From Kofleriaceae bacterium (GTDB taxonomy: Bacteria > Myxococcota_A > Polyangia > Haliangiales > Haliangiaceae): a stretch of 43,119 nucleotides of DNA. The stretch lies in the NCBI GenBank assembly GCA_022842285.1, contig JALHPV010000024.1, forward strand, positions 482-43,600. The letters are read 5' to 3'. Positions 7,900-17,400 of the stretch are shown in pieces. Every line of letters begins with the position of its first letter. The first letter of the stretch is position 1. The notes under the pieces are model-generated. The model saw only the letters and a program-made list of their open reading frames with translations. It searched no databases and was not told the origin of the DNA. Made by a program: the position numbers and the translations under genes.

Positions 7900-9072
7900 A
7901 TGCGCTCGGTCCTCGCCCTTGCTGTCGCCACGACCCTCGCCGCCGCGGGCTGCGCGCAGAACTTCCTCGAGTGGGATGACCCGGAGCCGAACGGGCTGCT
8001 GACGGGGCCATACGTTCTCCTCACCGGCCCGGACTCGGCCATCGTCGGCTTTCGCGCCCCGGGCAGCCAGCGGGCCGAGGTTCGCTGGACCGCGACCGAC
8101 GGGCAGAAGGGCACGGCCAACGCGGGGAGCCGGAAGGATCTGTTCTCGGCCCAGCTACGCTCGCTGCCGCGTGGTCCGATGATCGACTACGACGTCGTCG
8201 TCGACGGCAGGGTGATCACGAAAGGGCAGTTCCGCGTGTCGAGCGCGCCCGACGAGAAGCACATCCGCTTTGCCGTGTTCGGCGATACCCGCAACGGCCA
8301 TGCGGTGCATCGCGACGTGATCATGGGCATCACGCGCGAGCAGAAGGTCGACTTCGTCCTGAACACGGGCGACATGGTGCAGAACGGCGGCAAGCCGAAC
8401 GAGTGGATCACGTTCTTCCAGATCGAGCGCCCCCTGCTCGCGAAGATGCCGATGCTGCCGACGACGGGCAATCACGACGTGTCGGGCCGCGAGTACTACG
8501 AGCGCTTCTTCTTCCTCGACCAGTGGTCAGGCGGCAAGCGGTACTTCGCCCACGACTGGGGCAACCTCCGCGTGATCGCCCTCGACAACGGCATCGAGTG
8601 CAATCGCGCCTGCGCGCAGTTCAACTACGTCCGGCAGGCCCTCGCCGACGGCGCGAAGCAGAACAAGTTGATGGTGATGTTCCTCCATCACTCGCCGTAT
8701 TCGTCGGGCTATCACGGCGTGGACGTCGGTGTGGCCCAGGCGATCGGCGAGCTCGCGGAGACGTACGGCGTGGAGCTGGTCGTCAGTGGTCACGATCATC
8801 ATTACGAGCGTACGAAGCCGATCAAGGGCACCACGTACGTGGTCAGTGGATCGTCGGGCGCGCCGATCCGGCCCGTCCGTCCGCACGAATGGACCGCGCA
8901 CGCCCGCACCGAACCCCACTACGTGCTGGTGGACGTCGATGGTGAGCGCATGTCGATGCGCGCGGTGAACCTGCGCGGCGAAGCCTTCGACAGCGGTGTC
9001 ATCGAACCGAATCCGCCGATGTCCACGCAGGCTCCGGCCGTCACGCCTCCGGCCCCCGCGGCCTCGCCATGA
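7900..9072 (+). CDS. Lipoprotein metallophosphoesterase (calcineurin-like / purple-acid-phosphatase-like)
   Basis: This 390-residue protein starts MRSVLALAVATTLAAAGCAQ, a lipoprotein signal (LAAAGC). After an N-terminal Fn3-like beta region typical of purple acid phosphatases (IVGFRAPGSQRAEVRWTATD) comes a metallophosphoesterase core: FAVFGDTRNG, NTGDMVQNG, TTGNHDVSG, FLHHSPYSSG and SGHDHHYERTKP. Together these give the Asp, Asn and His ligands of a two-metal site. It should hydrolyse phosphomonoesters or diesters in the periplasm or on an envelope membrane. The tail is Pro/Ala-rich. I chose the ATG at 7900 because it places the lipobox correctly; the open frame extends further upstream. The stop overlaps the next start by 4 nt (ATGA), so it is coupled to the D15-like barrel. 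Confidence 0.93.
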   Translation: MRSVLALAVATTLAAAGCAQNFLEWDDPEPNGLLTGPYVLLTGPDSAIVGFRAPGSQRAEVRWTATDGQKGTANAGSRKDLFSAQLRSLPRGPMIDYDVVVDGRVITKGQFRVSSAPDEKHIRFAVFGDTRNGHAVHRDVIMGITREQKVDFVLNTGDMVQNGGKPNEWITFFQIERPLLAKMPMLPTTGNHDVSGREYYERFFFLDQWSGGKRYFAHDWGNLRVIALDNGIECNRACAQFNYVRQALADGAKQNKLMVMFLHHSPYSSGYHGVDVGVAQAIGELAETYGVELVVSGHDHHYERTKPIKGTTYVVSGSSGAPIRPVRPHEWTAHARTEPHYVLVDVDGERMSMRAVNLRGEAFDSGVIEPNPPMSTQAPAVTPPAPAASP

Positions 9073-10457
9073 CGGGCCGCGTCGTCGCGCTTGTCGTGGT
9101 GATCGCGGCGACAGGGATGGCTCGGGCAGAGGAGCCCGCCGCCGTGCCGCCGGCCGCGGCGCCCGGGCTGGACGCTCCCCGCGGAGGGCCGGTGGTCGTC
9201 GATCCAGTGGCGCCCGTCATCGCCCCGTCCCCGGGCGATGGCCTGACGACCGACGTCTTCCAGGAGGAACCCAACCTCGATCTGCACTGGAAGCTACTCA
9301 ACATCCCCGAGCGCGTCGTCGAGCTCGCCTTCGCCCCGGTGGGATTGCTGGTGGCCGTCGTCGAGGACAAGCGCCTCGACAAGCGCGTGAAGGAGCTGAT
9401 CTCCTTCTGGGACGGTCGCATCAAGCTACAGCCGCGGTTCAAGCTGGCGTTCGGCGACGGTCTGGGGCTCGGCATCCGCGCGAAGGGGAAGTCGAAGACC
9501 ACGCGGCGAACGGAGAGCAAGCTCGGCTTCGTGTACCGCCTCGACGGCGACTACGAGATCGACGGCGAGCTCGAGCAACCCTTCGGCTCGCTGAATGACC
9601 GGGTCGTGCGCGTCAATGGCGACATCGAGGTCGACAAGAACGAGCGCTTCTACGGCCTCGGCGGCGGCAGCACCGAGGATACGCGGCGCGTGCTGCGCAG
9701 CGACCACCAGCTCGTCGATGTGAGCATGGATCTGCAGCCGAAGGATTGGTACGACTACGCGGGGCGCGCGGCGGTCGGCTTGTACCGGCAGACGCTCGCG
9801 CCCGGAACGTCGGCGTCGACGCCGGCTGTTGGAGCCATGGTCGATGACCCGGCCGGGGTTCCGCCGGGATTCGGCACCACCATCACCTACGCGACGGCGT
9901 ATCTCTCCGGGCACTACGATACGCGCGACACCTTCGGTCGACCCTCGCGCGGTCTGGTGGCAGACATCAGTGCCGACGCGAAGTTCAGTCTGCAGGACGC
10001 GGACCTCGCGGGCATTCGCTTCAAGGCGTCAGCGCGCTGGTACCTGCCGATCCTGCCCGAGGCGCGCGCCTTGAGTCTGGCCGCGGGTGGTTCGGCCGCC
10101 TTGCCGCTGTATCCGGGCGCGACGATTCCGCTCGAGACCCTCGCCTTGCTCGGCCGCGAGCAGCATCTACGAGGCTACGACCGCGCGCGCTTTCGCGACA
10201 AGTACGCCTTCTGGGGCGCCATCGAGTACCGCTTCCCGATCTACGAGTATCTGAACACCGACGTCGGGCTGGATCCGTACGTCTTCGCCGAGGCCGGCAC
10301 CACCTTCGGGATCGATGCCCTGCAGCTCGATCGCATGCGCTGGTCGGCGGGCGGCGGCTTGCGGCTCGCGCACGAGACGACGCTCGTGATCGACAGCTTC
10401 CTCGCGTATTCGCCCGAGGGCATCCAGATCATCTTTGGTGGAGAGGCAGACTTCTAG
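9069..10457 (+). CDS. Omp85/D15-like outer membrane beta-barrel protein (paralog A)
   Basis: A 462-residue protein with signal peptide (MTGRVVALVVVIAATGMARA), a short Pro-rich linker, and a C-terminal barrel of the bacterial surface antigen (D15/Omp85) type. The diagnostic part is HLRGYDRARFRDKYAFWGAI followed by EYRFPIYEY, the region of the conserved RGF/Y loop, with alternating strands and a C-terminal Phe (FGGEADF) as in BAM-inserted proteins. No POTRA repeats are evident, so it is more like passenger-linked D15 barrels than BamA. In several bacteria D15 barrels are fused to phosphatase or lipase domains; here the metallophosphoesterase is a separate gene overlapping by 4 nt. The next gene starts directly after the stop. 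Confidence 0.88.
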   Translation: MTGRVVALVVVIAATGMARAEEPAAVPPAAAPGLDAPRGGPVVVDPVAPVIAPSPGDGLTTDVFQEEPNLDLHWKLLNIPERVVELAFAPVGLLVAVVEDKRLDKRVKELISFWDGRIKLQPRFKLAFGDGLGLGIRAKGKSKTTRRTESKLGFVYRLDGDYEIDGELEQPFGSLNDRVVRVNGDIEVDKNERFYGLGGGSTEDTRRVLRSDHQLVDVSMDLQPKDWYDYAGRAAVGLYRQTLAPGTSASTPAVGAMVDDPAGVPPGFGTTITYATAYLSGHYDTRDTFGRPSRGLVADISADAKFSLQDADLAGIRFKASARWYLPILPEARALSLAAGGSAALPLYPGATIPLETLALLGREQHLRGYDRARFRDKYAFWGAIEYRFPIYEYLNTDVGLDPYVFAEAGTTFGIDALQLDRMRWSAGGGLRLAHETTLVIDSFLAYSPEGIQIIFGGEADF

Positions 10458-12167
10458 ATGCGTTCGCTTGTCCTCGTTCTTGCTGTCGCCGCCTGCACTC
10501 CGCACTGGAAGGGCACGCCGCATGATCAGCTGTTCCAGCGCGAGCCGATCGTCGAGCTCGTGAAGCAACCGATGTCACGCTCACCATCGGACTGGTGGGA
10601 CCGCGGCACGCAGACGCTGGTGCGCCCCCTCGGTCGGGCGCTGAGCCCGGGGCGATGGCTGGCGCGAGCGATCGGCGGCCGCGCCGCGCAGGATGTGAAC
10701 GCGTTCGGTCAGGTGCCAGACTCGGAGTGGTACGAGAACCGGATCGCGCGGCGGCCGTTCACGGCGAACGATGCGTTCCTGGGCGCGGCGCGCTCGACCG
10801 GACCGGCCACCGGCGTCCTGCGCGTGATCAGCGGCAAGCTGAACGGCGCCAGCCCCGGCTTCGTCGTGCGCGATATCGCCGGCGTGACCTGGTACCTGAA
10901 GTTCGATCCGCCGGCCTCGCCGGAGCTTTCGACGAGCGCGGAGACGATCACGTCCCGCCTCCTCTGGCTGGCCGGGTACCACGTGACGGAGGTGTTCGCC
11001 GTCGACATCGAGCCGAAGCGATTCGTCCTCGACGCGAACGCCAGGACGAAGGACGGGCACTCCGGTAAGCGGCAGATGCTGCAGGAGGACCTCGACGCGC
11101 TCGTGTCGCCGCTCAACACGGATGCAGGCGGACGCGTGCGCGTGCTGGCGTCGCGCGAGCCGGATGGGATCGTGCTCGGGCCGTTCGACTACGGCGGCGT
11201 CGCGACCGACGATCCGAATGATCGAATCCCGCACGAGCATCGTCGAAGCTTGCGCGGGTTGTGGGTGTTCTCGGCGTGGCTGAACAACACCGACACGCGC
11301 AATCAGAACTCCCTCGACGTATGGCGCCCGGTGTCGGACGACGGGCGCGGAATCGTGCGGCACTACCTCCTCGACTTCGGCAACTCCCTCGGTGCGACCG
11401 GCACGCGCGAGAAGACGGCAGGGGAGGGCTACCAGTACGTCGTCGACTGGGGACAGATGCTGTCGAACCTCTTCTCCTTCGGCCTGCGGTATCCACCGCG
11501 CTTCACGCGTAGTCCGTATCGGTCGGTGGGCCTCTTCGAGGCGAAGCTGTTCGACCCCGACGATTGGAGCCCGGAGTTCCGGAATCCGGCCTTCGACGAA
11601 GCCACCCGCGACGACACCTTCTGGGCGTGCTCCGTGCTGGCGCGCATCCAGCCCGATCACGTGCGCGCCGCCGTGACCGCGGGTCGCTATCACGAGGATG
11701 GCGCGACCACCTACGTCATCGAGACCCTCCTCGAGAGGCGTCGCAAGCTGCTGAACTACGGCTTCGCCGGCTACCTCGAGGTCGACCAGCCGCGCGTGCG
11801 CGCATCCTTGCTGCTCCTCGACGATCTACGCGCCCTCGGAGGTCTGCCATCGCTCGGCCCGATCCACTGGCGCGTACGCTGGAACCACACCCGTGGCCGC
11901 GACCGCGATCTCGCCACCGGCACCCTGACGCCCTCCACGCCTGCGACCCCGACGCCGACGAGCACCGGCGAGCTCCCCGAGGCGACCGCGGCCATCATCA
12001 CGGAGCTCGAGATCGACCTCGCGAGCGCCCTCGCCGCGGCCAAGCAGCTCGACGGCTTCGCCGATGACCCCTTCCTGACCGTCGAGCTCGAGCGGCACGG
12101 CGTCGATGTCGCGGTCCACCTGCGGGTCGCCGGTGACCGCCTCATCCCCGTGGCCCTGGAGCGGTAG
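10458..12167 (+). CDS. Lipoprotein with atypical kinase-like (HipA/CotH-like) motifs
   Basis: The 569-residue protein has a lipoprotein signal (MRSLVLVLAVAACTPH; Cys13). I know no family by sight, but kinase-fold signatures appear in the right order. GVTWYLKFDP has a candidate ATP-binding Lys148. AETITSRLLWLAGY has a candidate alpha-C Glu162. FSAWLNNTDTRNQNS has an N-x-D-x4-N pattern (N277, D279, N284) as in HipA/CotH catalytic loops. HYLLDFGNSLGA has a DFG-type metal Asp306. The C-terminal 200 residues include a Thr/Pro-rich linker and an alpha/beta tail. It is wedged with zero spacing between two D15-like barrel genes (stop-ATG before, stop-TTG after), so it acts with them in the envelope. 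The kinase call is inference; an ATP source outside the cytoplasm would be needed. Confidence 0.65.
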   Translation: MRSLVLVLAVAACTPHWKGTPHDQLFQREPIVELVKQPMSRSPSDWWDRGTQTLVRPLGRALSPGRWLARAIGGRAAQDVNAFGQVPDSEWYENRIARRPFTANDAFLGAARSTGPATGVLRVISGKLNGASPGFVVRDIAGVTWYLKFDPPASPELSTSAETITSRLLWLAGYHVTEVFAVDIEPKRFVLDANARTKDGHSGKRQMLQEDLDALVSPLNTDAGGRVRVLASREPDGIVLGPFDYGGVATDDPNDRIPHEHRRSLRGLWVFSAWLNNTDTRNQNSLDVWRPVSDDGRGIVRHYLLDFGNSLGATGTREKTAGEGYQYVVDWGQMLSNLFSFGLRYPPRFTRSPYRSVGLFEAKLFDPDDWSPEFRNPAFDEATRDDTFWACSVLARIQPDHVRAAVTAGRYHEDGATTYVIETLLERRRKLLNYGFAGYLEVDQPRVRASLLLLDDLRALGGLPSLGPIHWRVRWNHTRGRDRDLATGTLTPSTPATPTPTSTGELPEATAAIITELEIDLASALAAAKQLDGFADDPFLTVELERHGVDVAVHLRVAGDRLIPVALER

Positions 12168-13478
12168 TTGCGCACAGCGCTCGTGCTCGTCGCGGCCTCC
12201 GGCTCGGCCCTCGCCGATCCGGCAGCCGACGCCGCAAGCGCTGGCCTGTCCTTGCCCGGACCCACCCCCGACACCGATCTCGTCGCCGCCTACTACCACC
12301 ACGAGCCTCCCGTCGAGCTCCCCTGGGTGATCCTCAATCTCCCCGAGCACGTCGTCACCTCCGTCTTCATGCCCTTCCAGCTCGGCGTGCGCGCCATCGA
12401 AGGCAAAGGCGCCGACCAGCCCTTTCGCGGCACGCCATCGCCCATCGGCCGCATGAAGCTGAAGTTTGCCCCCCGCGTCTCTCTCACCGAGAACGACGGC
12501 CTCGGCCTCGGCCTCGGCCTCGCCGCTCGCGGCCCCTCCCTTCCCGCCACCCTCTCCGCCGGCGCCACCATCTGGCTCGACCGTGACTGGCTCGTCGACG
12601 CTCAGGCCGCACGCTCCTTCGGCGGCTTCGAGAACCGTGTCGCCCGCCTCTCCTTCCGCGCCGAGCACGACGCCGACGAGCGCTACTACGGCCGCTCCGG
12701 CCAGGCCCCCCGCTCCTCCGTCCGCGCCCTCGAGAACAACGACCAGTCCCTCGCCCTCCAGGCCGACCTCCATCCCTCCGACCGCTTCGACCTCTGGGGC
12801 TACATCCAGGCCGGCGTCGAACGCCAGACCCTCGACGGCGGCACCGAAGCTCCCCCTGTCGCCGCCACCGACCCCGACGCCCCTCCCGCCTTCGCCGCCA
12901 CCACCTACTACGGCACCCTCACCGCCGCCCTCCGCACCGACACCCGCGACACCATCGGTCGCCCCTCCCAAGGCAAGGTCATCGAGCTCGCCGCCGCCCT
13001 CCGTTCCGACTTCGCCCGCGCCGACCTCGCCGCCGCCACCCTCCGCCTCCAGGCCACCTGGTACCTCCAGGTTCTCCCCGAGTCCCGGGCCCTCATCCTC
13101 ACCGCCGGTGCCGCCGCCGCTCTCCCGCTCTACCCCGACGCCACCATCCCGCTCTCCTCCCTTCCCCAGCTCGGCCGCAACGCCCACCTCCGCGGCTACG
13201 ATCGCGCCCGCTTCCGCGACACCTACGCCACCTGGGCCTCCATCGAATACCGCTGGCCCGTCTACGAGTACCGCAACTCCAACGCCGGCCTCGACGCCTT
13301 CCTCTTCGTCGACTCCGCCACCGCCTTCGGCGACGCCACTCTCGAAGTCGACGCCATCCGCTACAGCACCGGCGGCGGCTTCAAGATCGCGCACGAGACC
13401 ACCGAAGTCGGCGCCTTCACTGCAGGCTGGTCCCCCGAAGGCTGGCAGCTGACGTTCGTCACGACCTACGTCCGCTAA
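12168..13478 (+). CDS. Omp85/D15-like outer membrane beta-barrel protein (paralog B)
   Basis: This is a 436-residue paralog of the barrel encoded at 9069-10457. It shares LNLPEHVV, IGRMKLKFAPR, NAHLRGYDRARFRDTYATWA, SIEYRWPVYEYRN and FKIAHETTEV. The signal peptide is short (MRTALVLVAASGSALA). The start is TTG, immediately after the TAG of the kinase-like gene, so translation is probably coupled. Codon use differs strongly from paralog A: Leu is nearly always CTC, Pro CCC or CCT, Ser TCC, and third positions are overwhelmingly C. The repeat cluster begins 4 nt after its stop. It probably forms an outer-membrane pore or assembly barrel with its operon partners; cargo unknown. Confidence 0.87.
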   Translation: MRTALVLVAASGSALADPAADAASAGLSLPGPTPDTDLVAAYYHHEPPVELPWVILNLPEHVVTSVFMPFQLGVRAIEGKGADQPFRGTPSPIGRMKLKFAPRVSLTENDGLGLGLGLAARGPSLPATLSAGATIWLDRDWLVDAQAARSFGGFENRVARLSFRAEHDADERYYGRSGQAPRSSVRALENNDQSLALQADLHPSDRFDLWGYIQAGVERQTLDGGTEAPPVAATDPDAPPAFAATTYYGTLTAALRTDTRDTIGRPSQGKVIELAAALRSDFARADLAAATLRLQATWYLQVLPESRALILTAGAAAALPLYPDATIPLSSLPQLGRNAHLRGYDRARFRDTYATWASIEYRWPVYEYRNSNAGLDAFLFVDSATAFGDATLEVDAIRYSTGGGFKIAHETTEVGAFTAGWSPEGWQLTFVTTYVR

Positions 13479-13482
13479 CGCC

Positions 13483-13690
13483 AATGGGCCAGGGCTATTT
13501 CGAAAATGGGCCAGGGCTATTTCGAAGATGGGCCTGGCCCATTCTTCCGGAACGGGCCTGGCCCATTTCGGAACGGGCCAGGCCCATTTCGAACCCGGTC
13601 GGCTATTCCGGAACGGGCCTGGCCCATTTCGGAATGGGCCAGGGCTATTTCGAAAATGGGCCAGGCCCATTTCGAATCCGGTCGGCTACT
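13483..13690. repeat. Palindromic repeat cluster 1 (REP-like), upstream of the RAYT transposase
   Basis: There are eight cores in about 208 bp, each a perfect or near-perfect palindrome around GGGCCWGGCCC. The best form is AAATGGGCCAGGCCCATTT, nine base pairs around one central base. Five cores are GGGCCWGGCCC and three are the variant GGGCCAGGGCT. Cores are joined by TTCGAA/TTCCGGAA-type linkers, and a second short motif (CCGGTCGGCTA) occurs twice. The same core recurs at 14399-14417, 18343-18432 and 22350-22619. Read as codons the repeats give Gly-Pro-rich peptides (NGPGPF, MGLAHF), but these look like non-coding by-products. Confidence 0.93.
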
Positions 13691-13765
13691 GGTGTCCGAG
13701 TTTCGGACACACGGAGAGGCGCGCCGAACGTCAGAGCTACGCGGTAGTTGGTGGCGAACAACCGC

Positions 13766-13770
13766 GGAGG
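13766..13770 (+). promoter_or_regulatory. Shine-Dalgarno of the RAYT transposase
   Basis: GGAGG lies 5 nt upstream of the GTG at 13776. This decides the start: the open frame continues upstream through the palindromes, but only this codon has a good ribosome binding site and begins the transposase domain. Confidence 0.7.
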
Positions 13771-13775
13771 GTGTT

Positions 13776-14423
13776 GTGCCGAGAGCGCGTCGTGATGTTC
13801 AGCCCGGGGCTGTCTACCACCTGATCTCCAGGTTCGTGGGACGCGAATGGTTCATCAAGACGGAGGCGGACCGCAGCCGGTACCTGGCCTTGCTGGGGCG
13901 AGCGCTGCGGATGTCGGACTGGATCTGCGTGGCGTATGCGATCATGAGCAGCCACATTCATCTGGCGCTCCAGGCCGGTACATGCGCGTTGACCGATTGG
14001 CTTGGCGCGGCGCACCAGCCGTTCGCCGAAGAGATCAACGAACGGTACAAGCGCATTGGGTCCGTCTTCGTGCGGCCGAAGCTCTTGCACGTGCAGACTG
14101 CGGAGGGGTTGGCGAAGGTGGTCGGGTACATCCACGCGAATCCGGTGCGGGCTGATGTCGTGTCACGAGTCGAGGACAGCACGTGGACGAGTCACGCCGC
14201 ATACGCTGACCGACAGACGGGGCCGAAGTGGCTCGATGCACAGCGTGGGCTCGAGCTGATGCAGTTCGCGAATGGGGGCGGGCTGGATGCTTGGGTGGCG
14301 AGGAGGTCGATCACGCGTGAGGATCTCGAGGCGGAGCGCCTGTTGCCGCGGCGAAAGGCAGGACGCCCGAAGGCGGTAGCGGCGCACAAGGGCGACCCAA
14401 AACGGGCCTGGCCCATTCTCGAG
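13776..14423 (+). CDS. REP-associated tyrosine transposase (RAYT, IS200/IS605-like Y1 HUH family), 3' end ill-defined
   Basis: From the GTG at 13776 the protein begins MPRARRDVQPGAVYHLISRF and shows the Y1-transposase pattern: the HUH motif in MSSHIHLAL (His60, His62), and the catalytic Tyr118 in VVGYIHANPVRADVV, whose Y-x-H-x-NPVRA form is typical of RAYTs. These enzymes nick and join single-stranded DNA at palindromic REP hairpins, usually without moving as classic insertion sequences. It sits beside a REP-like cluster upstream and a single core downstream, so these palindromes are its probable substrates. The core at 14399-14417 lies inside the frame (KRAWPI). There is no in-frame stop until 16178, deep inside the convergent gene, so the native C-terminus seems lost; I end the feature where that gene begins. 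Confidence 0.88.
14399..14417. repeat. Single palindromic core at the 3' end of the transposase
   Basis: AAAACGGGCCTGGCCCATT contains the GGGCCTGGCCC palindrome of cluster 1. It lies between the converging transposase and helical-repeat genes, 7 nt before the latter's stop codon. With cluster 1 it brackets the RAYT gene. Confidence 0.85.
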
Positions 14424-17400
14424 TCAGCGCTTCGCGAGGCCGGCTGCGATCTGGGGGCCGAGAGTGGGATCAGCGGCGAGTGCCGCCGACCACAAGCGGG
14501 CGACGTCGAGGTAGGAGGCGGGGTCGAGGTCGAAGGAGCGGAGCGCTTCGGAGGGCGGGAGAGCGGCGAGGTCCTTGAGCAGGGCGACGTAGTCGGAGAT
14601 GCGGGAGATGGTCGAGCCTTCGACGACGGTGCGGTCCGCGAAGGCGATGGGGGCGGGGAGGGGGGTGGGAGCCTGGCCCGAGCGGGTCGTGAAGTCGCCG
14701 AGGAACGCGGCGCGCGGGGTCAGTGTTCCGAGGCGGGGGATGGGGTCGCGCGGGAAGTGGGCGTGCTCGCGAAGTCGGAGAGCGAGGATGCGGCAGAGGA
14801 TGGGGTCACGGTCGACGAGACCGTCGGTGGCGGCAAGCATGGTGGCAGCGGCGGCGCGGGCTCGTGGAGTGACGTCCATGTCGGATTCGGCCGCCGTGCG
14901 GTGAGCGGTGGCAGCGAGGGCGGCCCGGCGGGCCCTCCAGTTGGGATCGCGAAGGGAAGCGGCGGCCTTGGGCAGGTCGCCGGCGGCGAGGGCGAGGAAG
15001 GCGGGGACGTCAGGCGAGGAGGAGATGACGGCCGCGGAGGGGCGCGCTGCGGGCTCGACGGAGGGACGAGCGTCGGTGAGGGGCCCGGTCGGACGCGAGA
15101 GGTGGCGTTCGGCGAGCGCGGCGTCGAAGAGCTCGGTCGAGCGAGCGGAGGTAGCGCGCGTGAAGTGGTGCATCGCGTCGAAGAGCTTGGATTGCTCGGT
15201 GAGGACGAGCGCGAGCTTGCGGTGGTGATCGGGAAGCGGCGCGAGCGCGACGAGCCAGCGGCCGAGTTTCTCGGCCCGCGGCCAGTCTTTGGCGGCGAGG
15301 GCGTCGTCGAAGGCCTTGATGGCGGCCGTGCGGTCGAGGGGGACGGAGACGGAGGCACGTTGCCAGGCGTCGGCGAAGGGCGCGAGGGCAGCATCGAGGT
15401 CCGAATCGTGGGCGGGGAGCGCCGCCGTGAGGAGCGCGAGAGCGGACGGGCCGCGGCCGGCATCCAGGAGGACCCGCGCGCAGTGCATGGCAGGGTGCGC
15501 GCTGCGGCCCTCGGCGAGGTACGCAGCCGTGTGCAAGGCGTCGATCGCGTCGTCAAAATCGATCGCCTTCTTCGTGAGTTGAGCGACGACAGCGTCGGCC
15601 AGCTCGTCGACGCCCGCATGGCCCGTGTGAAGCGCAAGGCGAATGCCCTGCGCGGCCGTGGCAGATTCCCAGCCGTCGAGGCGCTCGCGGTGGAGCCGCG
15701 CGACGGACGTGGCGAGGACGGCCAGCTCCTCGGGGCCGAGAATGCGCGCGGCCACGGTGGCATGGTCGCGCGCGAAGCCTGCCACGTCACCGGCCGAACG
15801 TTCGTCGAGGGCACATGCCCGCTCGACCGCCGCGAGCCACGCCATGCCGATCCAGCGGTCCACCTTGCGCAGGAGCGGCTCGAGAGCGCCGAGGAGCGCT
15901 CTGACATCGCGGTCTCCGAGCCAGTCGCAGTGACGCCGCACGAGCGCGAGGGACTCGGAGGCAACGGTGCGGAGCGCGCCCGCGATCGGCGATGGCGCTG
16001 TCGTCGTTGCCGCGAGGTAGCGCGCGAGCGTCTGCGCGGCCACGTACGCGGCAGCGTGAACCAGACGCGCTGGATCGTCCTCGCTTGCCCCCGTGTACAC
16101 GACCTCGATCCAGCGGTCGACGAAGCGGTCGGCGCGTACGAGGACGTCGCCGTCGCCGACGAGGTCGGACAGCAGTGAATCCACGGCTCGACGCATGCGA
16201 GGTTCCGCCGGGAACGCCGCCAGCGAAGCGGCGTCGGGCTCTATCGCGGCCGTCGTTCCGAGTGCGCGCATGATGATCGAGCTCTTGCTCGCGCCCGGCA
16301 TGAAGTCCGCGATGTCGCGCGCCATGCGTCGTGCGAGGCCATGCGCACCGGCGGCGACGCGCTCCGCGAGGGCCGCTTCCGCAACTTCCAGCGGCATGCA
16401 CGACATGAGGAGGCCGCAGTGCGCTACCTCGACCTGATCGTCGCGACAAGGATCGCCGAGGGAGACGCGCCACAGCTCCTCGAGTCCGCGCCGCCACTCG
16501 CCTGCGGCCATGAGGCACCGGGCCGCGGCGAGACGCGCCACCGAGCCATCGTGACCACGCCCAAGCCCGTGATGCGCCCACGCGAGTGGCACCTCGTGCT
16601 CGCGTCCCAGCAGTACCAGTGCATCGAGGAGCATCGCCACATCGAGGGAATCGCGCGGGTCCCCCTTCGCGAAGCCCTCGACGACGCGCGCCGGATCGCC
16701 TCGGTAGTAGCCCTCGCGGGCATACGCCCATGCGGCGAGCCGCGCATCGCTCTGCCACGTCGAGAGGAGCCTCACGTGTCGCGGCCAGGTCGCCTCGCGC
16801 CCGGCGAGCCGGTTCGCCCGCAACGCGATCGCCTCGTCGAGCCGCCCCACCGCGAGCAACGCGTCAGAGAGCCACAAGTCGATCTGGATCTGATCCGGGT
16901 ACCACGGCAAGACCGGGTCGAGCGGGCAGCCATGCAGTCGCGACGACCGCTGTGCCTGCGCGAGCCACGCTCCAGGCCGCTTCGTCGATGCGTGCCCGGC
17001 CAGCAGCGCCAGATGTGCCCGCTCCGCCCGCGGCGTGCTCGTGATCGCGAACCGATCATGCAACCGCACGCCACGCTCGAGGAGCCGCAGCCCCTCATCC
17101 GGACGACCGTCCTCGCGTAGCATCGATGCCGCACGCTCGATAACGTCGAAGTTCGCCGGTCGGCACAGCGCCGCGATACCTGCCCCGGCGACCGTCTCGA
17201 GCTCCGACGGAACAGCGTCCCCCGGATACTCATCATCGTCGAGCGCGAGCTCGCCATACGCCCGCGCGAAACCGGGAGCGGCCGCTATCACGCGCCGGAG
17301 CAACACGAAATCCCGCCGTCGCTGCAGCTTCGCCACGAAGCGTGCGAACAACGACTGGGGATGCTCGGGGTCAACAGCGAGGATCGTCTCCTTCAGCGAC

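Noticed and set aside
11826-13670. A 614-codon minus-strand frame rich in Gly/Glu/Val
   Set aside because: It is antisense to the kinase-like and barrel B genes, and begins in the palindromic repeats. Its low-complexity composition reflects the C-rich codons of the other strand.
13483-13690. Gly-Pro-rich peptides (NGPGPF, MGLAHF) encoded by the repeats as possible small proteins
   Set aside because: They appear in several frames and both strands of the palindromes, with no ribosome site, so they are by-products of the repeat sequence.
13506-16178. An 890-codon plus-strand open frame covering the repeats, the transposase and much of the next gene
   Set aside because: Only the part from 13776 to about 14420 is protein-like. 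The first 90 codons are palindromic repeat and the last ~580 are antisense to a 1300-residue gene.
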